From: Methylococcaceae bacterium UBA662
GTDB taxonomy: Bacteria > Pseudomonadota > Gammaproteobacteria > Methylococcales > Methylomonadaceae
Direction of reading: 5' to 3'
Assembly: GCA_002299425.1 (NCBI GenBank)
Contig: DBNW01000019.1
Span: 1-22,005 of the forward strand
Length of the DNA stretch: 22,005 nucleotides
The notes beneath the pieces are model-generated. The model ran no database searches. It was not told the DNA's origin and was given only the letters and a program-made list of their open reading frames with translations. Of this stretch, positions 8,016-15,703 are shown in pieces. Made by a program: the position numbers and the translations under genes. The stretch's first letter is position 1. Each line of letters opens with the position of its first letter.

Positions 8016-9362
8016 TCAGAATAAGCGCTGTACATCCAGCACCATGGCCAACGCCATGAGTGACATCAGCACAGCGATGCCTATTTGTTGAAAAAATACC
8101 TGTATTTTTTCAGAAACGGGGCTGCCTTTGATGCCTTCAATGGCAAAAAACAGCAAATGCCCGCCATCAAGCACCGGTATCGGCAATAAATTTAGTACCC
8201 CTAAGCTGACGCTAACCAAAGCCAAAAACTTCATGAACGGCACCAAACCCATTGCTGCCGATTGCCCGGCGATTTGGGCAATACCGACCGGCCCGCTCAA
8301 ATTTTCTACCGAGGCCCTGCCAATCAGCATATTGCCCATCATTTTCAAGGTAACAACCGAGTAACGCCAGGTGGTTTCAAAAGCCACCGGGATAGCCGCT
8401 AAAGGCGGCAAAGAATACTCAACGCTTACGGCCTCTTTCAATGCTTCAGGGACGTACACGGAGGCACCAATTTTTCCCTCATCATCAACCCTGCGCGGCG
8501 TAATGGTTAAAGACAAGGCTACGCTGTCACGCTCAACCACTAGGTGCAGGGGCGTGTCGGGATTTTTTTTGACTATCTCAACCCATTGCATCCAATCTGT
8601 TATCGGCACCTGATCTGTACTGACAATCAAATCGCCTGATTTAAGGCCGGCGGCCGAGGCAGCACTGTCCGGCAAAACCCGGTCAACCACCGGTTTAAGT
8701 TTAGGTGTCCAAGGCTCAAGCCCGAGCTGTTTGTAAAACAGCTCGGGATTTGCAGTGTCGGCACTGCCGATGTCCAGGGTCTTTACCACTTCTTGATCAT
8801 CCTGGGTTTTCACTTTGACTGTAACCGTGTCGCCGCCGTCAAGAGCTTCAGACAAAATCATTCCTATCGCTTGAGTCCAAGTGGGCGTGTTTTCACCGTT
8901 CACCGAGACAATCAGGTCGCCCTCCTTAAAACCGGCTGCCGCTGCTAAAGTGCTTTCTTTAACAGTACCCAACAAGGGCTTGATGCCTATTTCCCCCACC
9001 ACCAAAACAACCCAAAACAACAAAACAGCAAGCAACCAATTAAAAACTGGCCCGGCTGCCACCACAGCGGCCCTAGAAGCTAGGGGTTTACGGTTGAATG
9101 CGTAGGGCAGGTCTTCCGGGCTGACCGGGCCTTCTCGCTCATCAACCATCTTGACATAACCGCCTAGCGGGATGACGGACAAAACGTATTCGGTATCGCC
9201 AGGCTTTTTCTGGAATGACCACAGCACGCGACCAAAGCCTACTGAAAATCGCAGCACTTTGATGCCCAGCTTGCGTGCCACCCAAAAGTGACCGAATTCA
9301 TGAAAGGCAACCAATATCCCTACGGCAACGACGAAGTAAAACAGGGTATGCATCAAGTCCAT
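8016..9362 (-). CDS. rseP: Site-2 zinc metalloprotease RseP
   Basis: An inner-membrane protease that cuts anti-sigma factor RseA within the membrane in the sigma-E envelope-stress response and clears remnant signal peptides. At 448 residues it matches E. coli RseP (450). The zinc motif HEFGH is at 21-25 in the first membrane helix, and the third ligand Asp399 is in NLLPIPVLDGGH. Two PDZ domains fill the periplasmic middle (cores near AAGFKEGDLIVSVNG and AAGLKSGDLIVSTD). The frame is open 12 codons further up to 9398, inside dxr, but AAGGTG seven bases before the ATG at 9362, overlapping the dxr stop, fixes the shorter start. Translation is probably coupled to dxr. Confidence 0.97.
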   Translation of the reverse strand: MDLMHTLFYFVVAVGILVAFHEFGHFWVARKLGIKVLRFSVGFGRVLWSFQKKPGDTEYVLSVIPLGGYVKMVDEREGPVSPEDLPYAFNRKPLASRAAVVAAGPVFNWLLAVLLFWVVLVVGEIGIKPLLGTVKESTLAAAAGFKEGDLIVSVNGENTPTWTQAIGMILSEALDGGDTVTVKVKTQDDQEVVKTLDIGSADTANPELFYKQLGLEPWTPKLKPVVDRVLPDSAASAAGLKSGDLIVSTDQVPITDWMQWVEIVKKNPDTPLHLVVERDSVALSLTITPRRVDDEGKIGASVYVPEALKEAVSVEYSLPPLAAIPVAFETTWRYSVVTLKMMGNMLIGRASVENLSGPVGIAQIAGQSAAMGLVPFMKFLALVSVSLGVLNLLPIPVLDGGHLLFFAIEGIKGSPVSEKIQVFFQQIGIAVLMSLMALAMVLDVQRLF

Positions 9363-9373
9363 AATCAAACACC

Positions 9374-10546
9374 TTAGGCGATAAGACGCCCAGTACATTC
9401 CCGGGCAAGCCGGTCAGTTTCTAAAATAACAGCCAAGCTGTCAGCAGGGGTTGCGGAAAACTCGGCTAGGGTCCGTGCAATGATTTTGGGGATTCCGGTA
9501 AAGGCGATAGTCCCTTTCAAAAAAGCATCCACGGCGATTTCGTTGGCTGCATTCAAGACCGTCGGCATAATTCCGCCGGCGTACATGGCTTGGTAAGCCA
9601 AGTGCAAACAAGGGAAACGATCGAAGTCAGGTTCTTCAAAATCCATTCTGGCCACTTTGAACAAGTCTAAAGCCTCGGCTCCTGACTCGAACCGTTCTGG
9701 CCATGCCAGGCAATGGGCGATGGGAATACGCATATCAGGGCTGCCCATTTGCGCAAGTATCGTACCGTCAACATAATCAACCATGGAGTGAATGACACTT
9801 TGCGGATGTACGACCACCTGAACTTGTTCTGGTTTCATATTGAACAGCAAACAGGCCTCGATCATTTCTAGGCCTTTGTTCATCATAGTGGCGGAGTCAA
9901 CTGAAATTTTTCTGCCCATGTCCCAGTTAGGATGCGCTACGGCTTGGGCTGGGGTGACATAAGGCAACTGCTCCAGCGGGGTTAGGCGAAAAGGACCGCC
10001 TGAAGCCGTCAATAAAATCCGCCGGGCCTGCGGGACGGCAGCACCGGCTTGGTACCCAGACGGCATGCATTGAAAAATAGCATTGTGTTCGCTGTCAATG
10101 GGCAACAACCGCCCCCCCGAGCCACTGACCGCCTGCATAAAAAGGCTACCCGACATCACCAGGGCTTCTTTGTTCGCCAACAACACCGTCTTGCCGGCTT
10201 TAGCGGCCGCTAAGGTCGGCAGCAAGCCGGCGGCACCGACAATGGCCGCCATCACCGAGTCAACCGATGCCAACGTGGCGACCTGGGTTAATGCCTGACT
10301 GCCGGCCAAGACCAGCGTATCGGCCAACGGGCCACCGACCAACTTTTGTTGAAATTGCTTGGCTTTTTGCTCATCCACCACCACTGCATAGGCTGGACGG
10401 TGCTGCATACACTGGTGATACAACAGGTCGATGTTGTGGTTTGCGGTAAGGGCGATGACTTTGTATAGGCTGGGATGCCGGGCTACCACATCCAGCGTGC
10501 TGACACCAATAGAGCCGGTGGCTCCGAGAATGCAAATGCCTTTCAT
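9374..10546 (-). CDS. dxr: 1-deoxy-D-xylulose-5-phosphate reductoisomerase Dxr (IspC)
   Basis: Converts 1-deoxyxylulose 5-phosphate to 2-C-methylerythritol 4-phosphate with NADPH, the committed step of the MEP isoprenoid route. It is 390 residues (E. coli 398). The NADPH loop GATGSIGVST is at 8-17. LANKEALV is at 123-130. Metal ligands are Asp151 and Glu153 in DSEHNAIFQ and Glu227 in MMNKGLEMIE. The ASGGPF flexible loop starts at 181, and HPNWDMGRKISVDSAT is complete. Its ATG overlaps the cdsA stop in an ATGA, so the two are translationally coupled. Its product line feeds UppS, encoded two genes upstream. Confidence 0.98.
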   Translation of the reverse strand: MKGICILGATGSIGVSTLDVVARHPSLYKVIALTANHNIDLLYHQCMQHRPAYAVVVDEQKAKQFQQKLVGGPLADTLVLAGSQALTQVATLASVDSVMAAIVGAAGLLPTLAAAKAGKTVLLANKEALVMSGSLFMQAVSGSGGRLLPIDSEHNAIFQCMPSGYQAGAAVPQARRILLTASGGPFRLTPLEQLPYVTPAQAVAHPNWDMGRKISVDSATMMNKGLEMIEACLLFNMKPEQVQVVVHPQSVIHSMVDYVDGTILAQMGSPDMRIPIAHCLAWPERFESGAEALDLFKVARMDFEEPDFDRFPCLHLAYQAMYAGGIMPTVLNAANEIAVDAFLKGTIAFTGIPKIIARTLAEFSATPADSLAVILETDRLARECTGRLIA

Positions 10547-11415
10547 TCAATTGCCCTGTAAATCAGCAAAACGCCGGCATAAAAAAACGGGGCGGCGGCA
10601 ACTAAGCTGTCAATTCGGTCCAATATCCCCCCGTGCCCAGGCAACAACGAACCGGTATCTTTAATACCGCGCTGGCGCTTTAGCACACTGATGAATAAAT
10701 CGCCGTAAATCGACACCAATACTGTCAGCACCGACAGCAAGATAAAATCTAAGGCGATCAAAAAGTTGAACCCATAACTCAGGCTGAGTACCAAGGCACA
10801 AAGCACGCTAGCCAGCAAGGCACCGTACATGCCTGCCACAGTTTTCCCCGGACTAATATCGGGGGCTAGCTTCGTTTTGCCAAAATGGCGCCCGACAAAA
10901 TACGCAGCAATATCGGCCGCCCAAATCAAGAGCAAAAAGTACATCATCATTTCAGGGCCATAAAACGCCCTAATACGTGTAAAGAACATCCACACTGCCT
11001 GCAACACAAACCAACCGATCAGCAGCTTATAAATGGGTTTAATATGCCATTGCAAAACCGCAACAGGCGCATTGCGGATTATCAGCATCACCGACACCCA
11101 AAACAAGACGGGCGGTACAACCAACCATTCAAGCAGGCCCGAGTACGCCCTAATGTCGGTCCAGTCGAAAATTGTAGCGGCCAGCTCCAACAATTGCGTC
11201 CAAAAATAAACCCCCAACATAGGCAACAGGAACAAAGACAAAAACAGGCATTTTTTCGGGACGGATTTAAGCCCGGCAAGATTGCCCCACTCCCAAGCCG
11301 CTCCCAACGTGATCACGCCAATCAATAGAGAAAAATAGGGCGGAGACAACAAAAATACCGCCGCAGCCACTAACGAGGCCAGAACAGTTGCTGTGATGAC
11401 GCGCAGTTGTAACAT
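10543..11415 (-). CDS. cdsA: Phosphatidate cytidylyltransferase CdsA
   Basis: Makes CDP-diacylglycerol from phosphatidic acid and CTP in the inner membrane, the branch point for all bacterial phospholipids. The 290-residue protein is nearly all hydrophobic, with about eight membrane segments. The CdsA signature is complete near the C-terminus: SVLKRQRGIKDTGSLLPGHG, followed by GILDRID. The start follows a modest AGG 11 bases upstream. The gap from uppS is 21 bases. The end overlaps the dxr start by four bases. Confidence 0.97.
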   Translation of the reverse strand: MLQLRVITATVLASLVAAAVFLLSPPYFSLLIGVITLGAAWEWGNLAGLKSVPKKCLFLSLFLLPMLGVYFWTQLLELAATIFDWTDIRAYSGLLEWLVVPPVLFWVSVMLIIRNAPVAVLQWHIKPIYKLLIGWFVLQAVWMFFTRIRAFYGPEMMMYFLLLIWAADIAAYFVGRHFGKTKLAPDISPGKTVAGMYGALLASVLCALVLSLSYGFNFLIALDFILLSVLTVLVSIYGDLFISVLKRQRGIKDTGSLLPGHGGILDRIDSLVAAAPFFYAGVLLIYRAIE

Positions 11416-11436
11416 GTTAAAAATGCCTGGTAAAAA

Positions 11437-12195
11437 TTAGGACGTTATGGTTTTGAGGATTTGTTCGCCGGTATAACCAAAGCGACGTTGCCTGCTCTTA
11501 AAACTGGAAATAGCTTCCTGCAACGCGTTCCGGTCAAAATCAGGCCACAACAAGGGGCTGAAATACAGCTCGGTGTAAGCCAACTGCCAAAGCATGAAAT
11601 TACTGACCCGCTGTTCTCCGCCTGTTCTGATAAATAAATCCGGGTCAGGCAAGTCAGCAGTCGATAAATGCTGGCCGACCAATTCAGGGGTGATTGTTTG
11701 TTTTTCTCTCACCCCGGATTGCATTTGTTGACAGAGTGTTTCAAAAGCCTGGCACAAATCCCATTGCCCGCCATAATTGACGGCGATGACCAGCGTCAGA
11801 GCAGTATTGTTTTGGGTAAGCACCTCGCCTTCAGCCATTTTTTGTCGCAATGGCCCAGCAAAAGCAGACCTGTCCCCGATAAAACGCAAACGGATATTGT
11901 TTCGGTGCAGTTTTTCTACTTCCATTTGCAGGGTCGAAGCAAAAAGCGTCATCAGCAAAGAAACTTCATCTTGGGGACGTCGCCAATTTTCGCTGCTAAA
12001 AGCGAACAACGTCAGGACTTTAACCTGGTTTTCCGCACAGGCTTCGACAATTTTCCTAACCGCCTTGACCCCGGCTTGATGGCCGAACGCCCGGGGCATA
12101 CAGCGCTGCTCAGCCCAACGGCCATTACCGTCCATGATAATGGCAATATGCTGAGGCAGCACCCCGGATTTCGGAATCATGCTTTCATCGGCCAT
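11437..12195 (-). CDS. uppS: Undecaprenyl diphosphate synthase (cis-prenyltransferase) UppS
   Basis: Adds isopentenyl units to farnesyl diphosphate to make the C55 lipid carrier used for peptidoglycan and other wall polymers. It is 252 residues (E. coli 253). The active-site HIAIIMDGNGRWA puts the catalytic Asp at 22. FAFSSENWRRP and IRTGGEQRVSNFMLWQ, followed by AYTELYF, are the other conserved regions. The ATG at 12195 is nine bases after the frr stop and has no clear ribosome binding site. A second in-frame ATG at 12180 (MIPKSG) is possible and would also keep every family motif. Confidence 0.97.
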   Translation of the reverse strand: MADESMIPKSGVLPQHIAIIMDGNGRWAEQRCMPRAFGHQAGVKAVRKIVEACAENQVKVLTLFAFSSENWRRPQDEVSLLMTLFASTLQMEVEKLHRNNIRLRFIGDRSAFAGPLRQKMAEGEVLTQNNTALTLVIAVNYGGQWDLCQAFETLCQQMQSGVREKQTITPELVGQHLSTADLPDPDLFIRTGGEQRVSNFMLWQLAYTELYFSPLLWPDFDRNALQEAISSFKSRQRRFGYTGEQILKTITS

Positions 12196-12204
12196 AAGCG
12201 GGTG

Positions 12205-12762
12205 CTAAAACGTCATCAAGTCAGCTTCTTTGGCTTCCAACAACTTCTCTACGTCCTTGATGTACTGGTCGGTCAATTTTTGGATTTTTTCCTCTGCCAC
12301 CCGTGCTTCATCCTCGGAAATTAACTTTTCTTTTTGAGCATCCTTGATTTCCGTGTTGGCATCCCTGCGGATATTTCTAATCGCTACTCGGCCGTTTTCA
12401 GCCTCATGCTTGACGACTTTGACCAGGCTGCGGCGCCGTTCCTCAGTTAACGGTGGCAACGGAATGCGGATGGTCATGCCATTGGTGGAGGGGTTCAGCC
12501 CAAGGTCGGATTTTAAAATCGCTTTTTCTATCGCTTGTACCGTGGTTTTTTCCCAAGGGATAATGACCAAAGTACGGGCATCTTCAACCGCAATGTTGGC
12601 CACCTGGGTCAGTGCGGTATCCGTGCCGTAGTAAGAAACAGTGATTTGATCTAACAAACTCGGATGCGCCCTGCCCGTCCTGATTTTAGAAAATTCGTGC
12701 CTTATTGATTCAAGGCTTTTGCCCATGCGCGCCTGGGCATCTTTATACATATCATTGACCAT
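12205..12762 (-). CDS. frr: Ribosome recycling factor
   Basis: Splits post-termination ribosomes together with EF-G. From the ATG at 12762 it is 185 residues, exactly the E. coli length, and shows KIRTGRAHPSLLD, NIAVEDARTL, SDLGLNPSTNG, PLPPLTEERR and RNIRRDAN. The frame is open six codons further to a TTG at 12780, but AGAGGA seven bases before 12762 supports the shorter form. The first 11 bases overlap the end of pyrH, so translation is likely coupled. Confidence 0.98.
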   Translation of the reverse strand: MVNDMYKDAQARMGKSLESIRHEFSKIRTGRAHPSLLDQITVSYYGTDTALTQVANIAVEDARTLVIIPWEKTTVQAIEKAILKSDLGLNPSTNGMTIRIPLPPLTEERRRSLVKVVKHEAENGRVAIRNIRRDANTEIKDAQKEKLISEDEARVAEEKIQKLTDQYIKDVEKLLEAKEADLMTF

Positions 12763-13486
12763 CGTTTGTTCCTCTTTCAATTAGCGAACCAATGTCTTCA
12801 CCCATCAACAGGCGCATAACCACCCCCGGCTCAAACACGTTCATCACCCGTATCGGCATATTGTTTTCCCGGCACAAAACCAAAGCGGTGGTATCCATCA
12901 CATTCAAGCGCTGATCAAGGGCTTGGTCATAAGTCAGACGCGGGTAAAATTCTGCCTCCGGGACTTTTTCAGGGTCAGCCGAATAGACTCCGCGCACCTT
13001 AGTCGCCTTAATCATCAATTGGGCATTGATTTCAATAGCACGCAGACTGGCGGCGGAATCGGTGGTAAAAAACGGATTGCCGGTGCCGGCGGCGAAAATA
13101 ACCACCCGGCCTTTTTCCAGATGGCGGATGGCGCGCCGACGGATGTAATCTTCGCAAACCTGGTTGATTTTCAAGGCTGACATGACCCGTACTGGCTGGC
13201 CTAGGTGTTCGATCGCATCCTGCATGGCTAAGGCGTTGATCACTGTGGCCAGCATGCCCATTTGATCGCCTGTCACCCGGTCTAGGCCATCGGAAGCTTT
13301 TTCAGCACCGCGCAGAATGTTGCCACCACCAATCACCAAGCCGACTTGCACCCCGACATCACACAACTCTTTAATTTCAATGGCAAGACGCTTGAGAATA
13401 TCGGCATCAATACTGCCATTTTTCCCCATCAGGGCTTCGCCGCTTAATTTCAGCAAAATTCGTTGGCAAATCAGTGTTGTCGTCAT
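12752..13486 (-). CDS. pyrH: UMP kinase PyrH
   Basis: Phosphorylates UMP to UDP with ATP, a hexameric amino-acid-kinase-fold enzyme. It is 244 residues (E. coli 241). Motifs: RILLKLSGEAL at about 9-19, GLVIGGGNILRG, GDQMGMLATVINALAM, and SAGTGNPFFTTDSAA-type AAGTGNPFFTTDSAASL, then KATKVRGVYSADP and LTYDQAL. The ATG fits the family, but no good ribosome binding site is seen 5' of it. It lies 64 bases after tsf and overlaps frr by 11 bases. Confidence 0.98.
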   Translation of the reverse strand: MTTTLICQRILLKLSGEALMGKNGSIDADILKRLAIEIKELCDVGVQVGLVIGGGNILRGAEKASDGLDRVTGDQMGMLATVINALAMQDAIEHLGQPVRVMSALKINQVCEDYIRRRAIRHLEKGRVVIFAAGTGNPFFTTDSAASLRAIEINAQLMIKATKVRGVYSADPEKVPEAEFYPRLTYDQALDQRLNVMDTTALVLCRENNMPIRVMNVFEPGVVMRLLMGEDIGSLIERGTNDGQ

Positions 13487-13550
13487 AGCAAAATTACGCT
13501 GTGGGTTGGCTAAAAAAACACGCTGGGACAGTCCTGCACTTAAACAAAAG

Positions 13551-14444
13551 CTACCGAGCCGCTTTGACCTGTGCCATCACCTCATCGGCAAAGTTTTCTT
13601 CTTTTTTCTGGATACCCTCACCCACCTCAAACCGGCTAAAGCGTATGACCGTGTTGCCTTTTTCGGATACCAGCTTGCCCACCGAAATTTTGTCGTCTTT
13701 GACAAAAGGCTGCCCCAGCAAAGTGACTTCGGCCAAGAATTTACCGACCCTGCCCAACACCATTTTCTCGATGATGCCGGCGGGTTTGCCGCTGTCCGCC
13801 GCCTGCGCCGCAAAAATGGCTTTCTCTTTTTCAATCAGCTCTGGTGAAACCTGGTCGTCTGAAACACAAATCGGTTTGTTAGCGGCTATGTGCATAGCGA
13901 TGTCTTTGCCCAACTCAGGGTCGGCCACGGCCAATTCCACGATCACGCCAATTTTGTTGCCGTGCAGATAACAGGCAGTGCCGCCTTCTTTTTGGCTATT
14001 GAATTTCTCAAAGCGCCTAATGGTGATGTTCTCGCCCAACTTAGCAATCAAGCCACGGCGCATCTCATCGACGCTGACCCCGTCTTCCAGCGGCATGGCC
14101 AGCAACTCTGCTTCCGTTTGTACGTCCGCATTCAATAACGCTGCGGCTACGCTATTAACGAAGCTGACAAAATCATCTGCTTTAGCGACAAAATCGGTCT
14201 CACAATTGATGTCGACAATTGACACAGCACTGCCATCACCGCTGACCTTCACACCAATAATGCCCTCGGCGGCAATCCGCCCGGATTTTTTATCTGCCTT
14301 AGCCAAGCCGGCTTTACGCATATTTTCTATGGCCAGCTCCATATCGCCGCCCGCTTCCACCAAAGCTTTTTTGCATTCCATCATGCCCGAGCCGGTGCGT
14401 TCACGCAGCTCCTTAACCATCGGCGCATTAATTTCGGTTGTCAT
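13551..14444 (-). CDS. tsf: Elongation factor Ts
   Basis: Nucleotide exchange factor that reloads EF-Tu with GTP. It is 297 residues (E. coli 283). The UBA-like N-terminus (VKELRERTGSGMMECKKAL) is followed by the EF-Tu-contacting TDFVAKADDF at 83-92. The extra length is spread over the core and C-terminal region. A clear GAGGA ribosome binding site precedes the ATG. It follows rpsB after a 136-base gap that contains a terminator-like hairpin, so it is likely expressed at a lower level than rpsB or from read-through. Confidence 0.98.
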   Translation of the reverse strand: MTTEINAPMVKELRERTGSGMMECKKALVEAGGDMELAIENMRKAGLAKADKKSGRIAAEGIIGVKVSGDGSAVSIVDINCETDFVAKADDFVSFVNSVAAALLNADVQTEAELLAMPLEDGVSVDEMRRGLIAKLGENITIRRFEKFNSQKEGGTACYLHGNKIGVIVELAVADPELGKDIAMHIAANKPICVSDDQVSPELIEKEKAIFAAQAADSGKPAGIIEKMVLGRVGKFLAEVTLLGQPFVKDDKISVGKLVSEKGNTVIRFSRFEVGEGIQKKEENFADEVMAQVKAAR

Positions 14445-14474
14445 CGTGTTTTCCTCAAAGGTCTATGTCACTGT

Positions 14475-14498
14475 AAAAACGCCCCCGTTAGGAGGCGC
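14475..14498 (-). terminator. Attenuator-like rho-independent hairpin between rpsB and tsf
   Basis: Read on the minus strand, a seven-pair stem CGCCTCC / GGGGGCG (one G-T pair) with loop TAAC is followed directly by TTTTT. It lies between the rpsB stop and the tsf ribosome binding site, in the middle of what is otherwise one operon. A partial terminator there would set the S2 to EF-Ts ratio and what reaches the downstream genes. Confidence 0.7.
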
Positions 14499-14500
14499 AT

Positions 14501-14572
14501 GGCGGGCTTTTAAAACCACCTAGCACTTAAAACGCGCTCTTTAAAAAGCAATAGCCACCCGCAGTGCCCGCC
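14501..14572 (-). other. Long-range complementary arms in the rpsB-tsf spacer
   Basis: GGCGGGC just after the rpsB stop (14566-14572) is perfectly complementary to GCCCGCC (14501-14507), which ends right before the terminator-like hairpin. The arms are 58 bases apart. They could form a larger closed structure that places the attenuator in context. It may be a processing site or chance pairing. Confidence 0.3.
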
Positions 14573-14580
14573 TAATTTGT

Positions 14581-15315
14581 CTATTCTTCAATGAAATCAT
14601 CGGGTTTTGCATTCGCAGACAACCCTAGAACGGCTTGTTTTGCGTCCATAATCGCTGCTGCGGCCGCTTCGCAATACAGTTTAATAGCCCGGATGGAATC
14701 ATCATTCCCTGGGATAACGTAATCGACTTTATCGGGCGAATTGTTGGAATCCACCACCCCTACGACAGGAATACCTAATTTCTTAGCTTCTTCAATGGCA
14801 ATATCCTCGTAACCGACATCCAAGATAAAAATAGCATCGGGTATACCTTTCATGTCTTTGATACCGCCTAAGCTACGATCTAGCTTTTCCATTTCCCGCT
14901 CCATCATCAACGCCTCTTTTTTTCCAAAACGTTGGTAAAGCGTACCGTCCGCCTTCATGGCTTCCAGTTCCTTCAGGCGGTTGATAGATTTTTTTATGGT
15001 TTTAAAATTGGTCATCATGCCACCCAACCAACGGTGATTGACATAAGGCATGCCGCAACGGACGGCTTCTTCGGCAATGATCTTGCGGGCGGCTTTTTTG
15101 GTGCCCACGAACAGGACGGTGCCTTTGTTGGCCGTCATCTGTCCTAAATAATTCATAGCGTCATTGAACAAGGGCAGGGTTTTTTCCAAGTTGATGATAT
15201 GGATTTTGTTACGCGAACCAAACAGGTACTCGGCCATTTTCGGGTTCCAATAACGGGTCTGGTGGCCAAAATGCACGCCCGCCTCAAGCATTTGACGCAT
15301 GGATACTGCTGACAT
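14581..15315 (-). CDS. rpsB: Small ribosomal subunit protein S2
   Basis: A protein of the 30S subunit. From the ATG at 15315 it is 244 residues (E. coli 241) and reads MSAVSMRQMLEAGVHFGHQ, then RYWNPKM, NKIHIINLEKTLPLF, FVGTKKAAR, VNHRWLGGMMTN and the typical PDAIFILDVGYEDIAIEEA. The frame stays open for 71 codons upstream, but an AAGGAGA ribosome binding site six bases before 15315 and the family N-terminus fix this start. It is the first gene of the cluster and has its own promoter and a structured leader. Confidence 0.98.
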   Translation of the reverse strand: MSAVSMRQMLEAGVHFGHQTRYWNPKMAEYLFGSRNKIHIINLEKTLPLFNDAMNYLGQMTANKGTVLFVGTKKAARKIIAEEAVRCGMPYVNHRWLGGMMTNFKTIKKSINRLKELEAMKADGTLYQRFGKKEALMMEREMEKLDRSLGGIKDMKGIPDAIFILDVGYEDIAIEEAKKLGIPVVGVVDSNNSPDKVDYVIPGNDDSIRAIKLYCEAAAAAIMDAKQAVLGLSANAKPDDFIEE

Positions 15316-15456
15316 TAAATTCTCCTTAGGATTAACCGGAATAAATCCGGCAGGGTTAAGCCTCCGCTTACCCCGTTTGGTGACTATGTCAGCAATTATG
15401 CCGATTAGCACCCAACCAAACGTGACGATAAACGTGAGTATTAATAAAAAAATGAA
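15316..15456 (-). promoter_or_regulatory. rpsB 5' leader, likely site of S2 autoregulation
   Basis: The roughly 140-base leader has two hairpins. One is GGGTAAGC / GCTTAACCC with one bulged base (15353-15373). The other is CCGGA / TCCGG with loop TTTAT (15336-15350), which ends seven bases before the ribosome binding site AAGGAG. Feedback of S2 on the rpsB leader is known in E. coli; its operation here is inferred from position and structure. Confidence 0.5.
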
Positions 15457-15462
15457 CTTAGC

Positions 15463-15491
15463 TTTATACCACAGTCCAGCAACGCCAACAA
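15463..15491 (-). promoter_or_regulatory. rpsB promoter, extended -10 type
   Basis: On the minus strand TATAAA (15463-15468) is preceded by TGG, giving an extended -10 element. A weak -35, TTGTTG (15486-15491), stands exactly 17 bases upstream. Predicted transcription would start near 15456, about 140 bases before the rpsB ATG. Confidence 0.6.
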
Positions 15492-15670
15492 CTTTAACAA
15501 AAACTCCCTGAGGCTTTTTGCCCAGCACTAAAAATTACCGCGTTTATCGCAAAACCTTTTCTAAAACAGCCAGCAAAGCGTTTCGGCACAAGAGCCAATA
15601 AGCCACCCACTGCAACCACCACACCCCTGGGGAGACCAATAATTCTTAGCCAAACACGGAACCGACAAGG

Positions 15671-15676
15671 TAGAAT
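15671..15676 (+). promoter_or_regulatory. Possible -10 box for kup
   Basis: TAGAAT, five of six consensus bases, followed by a GC-rich stretch, lies 28 bases before the kup ATG. TTAGCC at 15646-15651 is the only -35-like sequence and is 19 bases away, so the call is weak. The rest of the 175-base gap to rpsB shows nothing else that I can name. Confidence 0.3.
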
Positions 15677-15703
15677 GCCGGGCTTTGTTTGCACGGCCCC
15701 CTT

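Noticed and set aside
11668..12324. 218-residue plus-strand frame across uppS and frr
   Set aside because: Antisense shadow of two well-identified genes; composition is typical of reverse-frame reading.
15316..15528. 71-residue N-terminal extension of S2 with a membrane-like segment
   Set aside because: Promoter and strong ribosome binding site place the start at 15315, and S2 proteins begin at the MSAVSMR-type sequence; the stretch is a T-rich leader.
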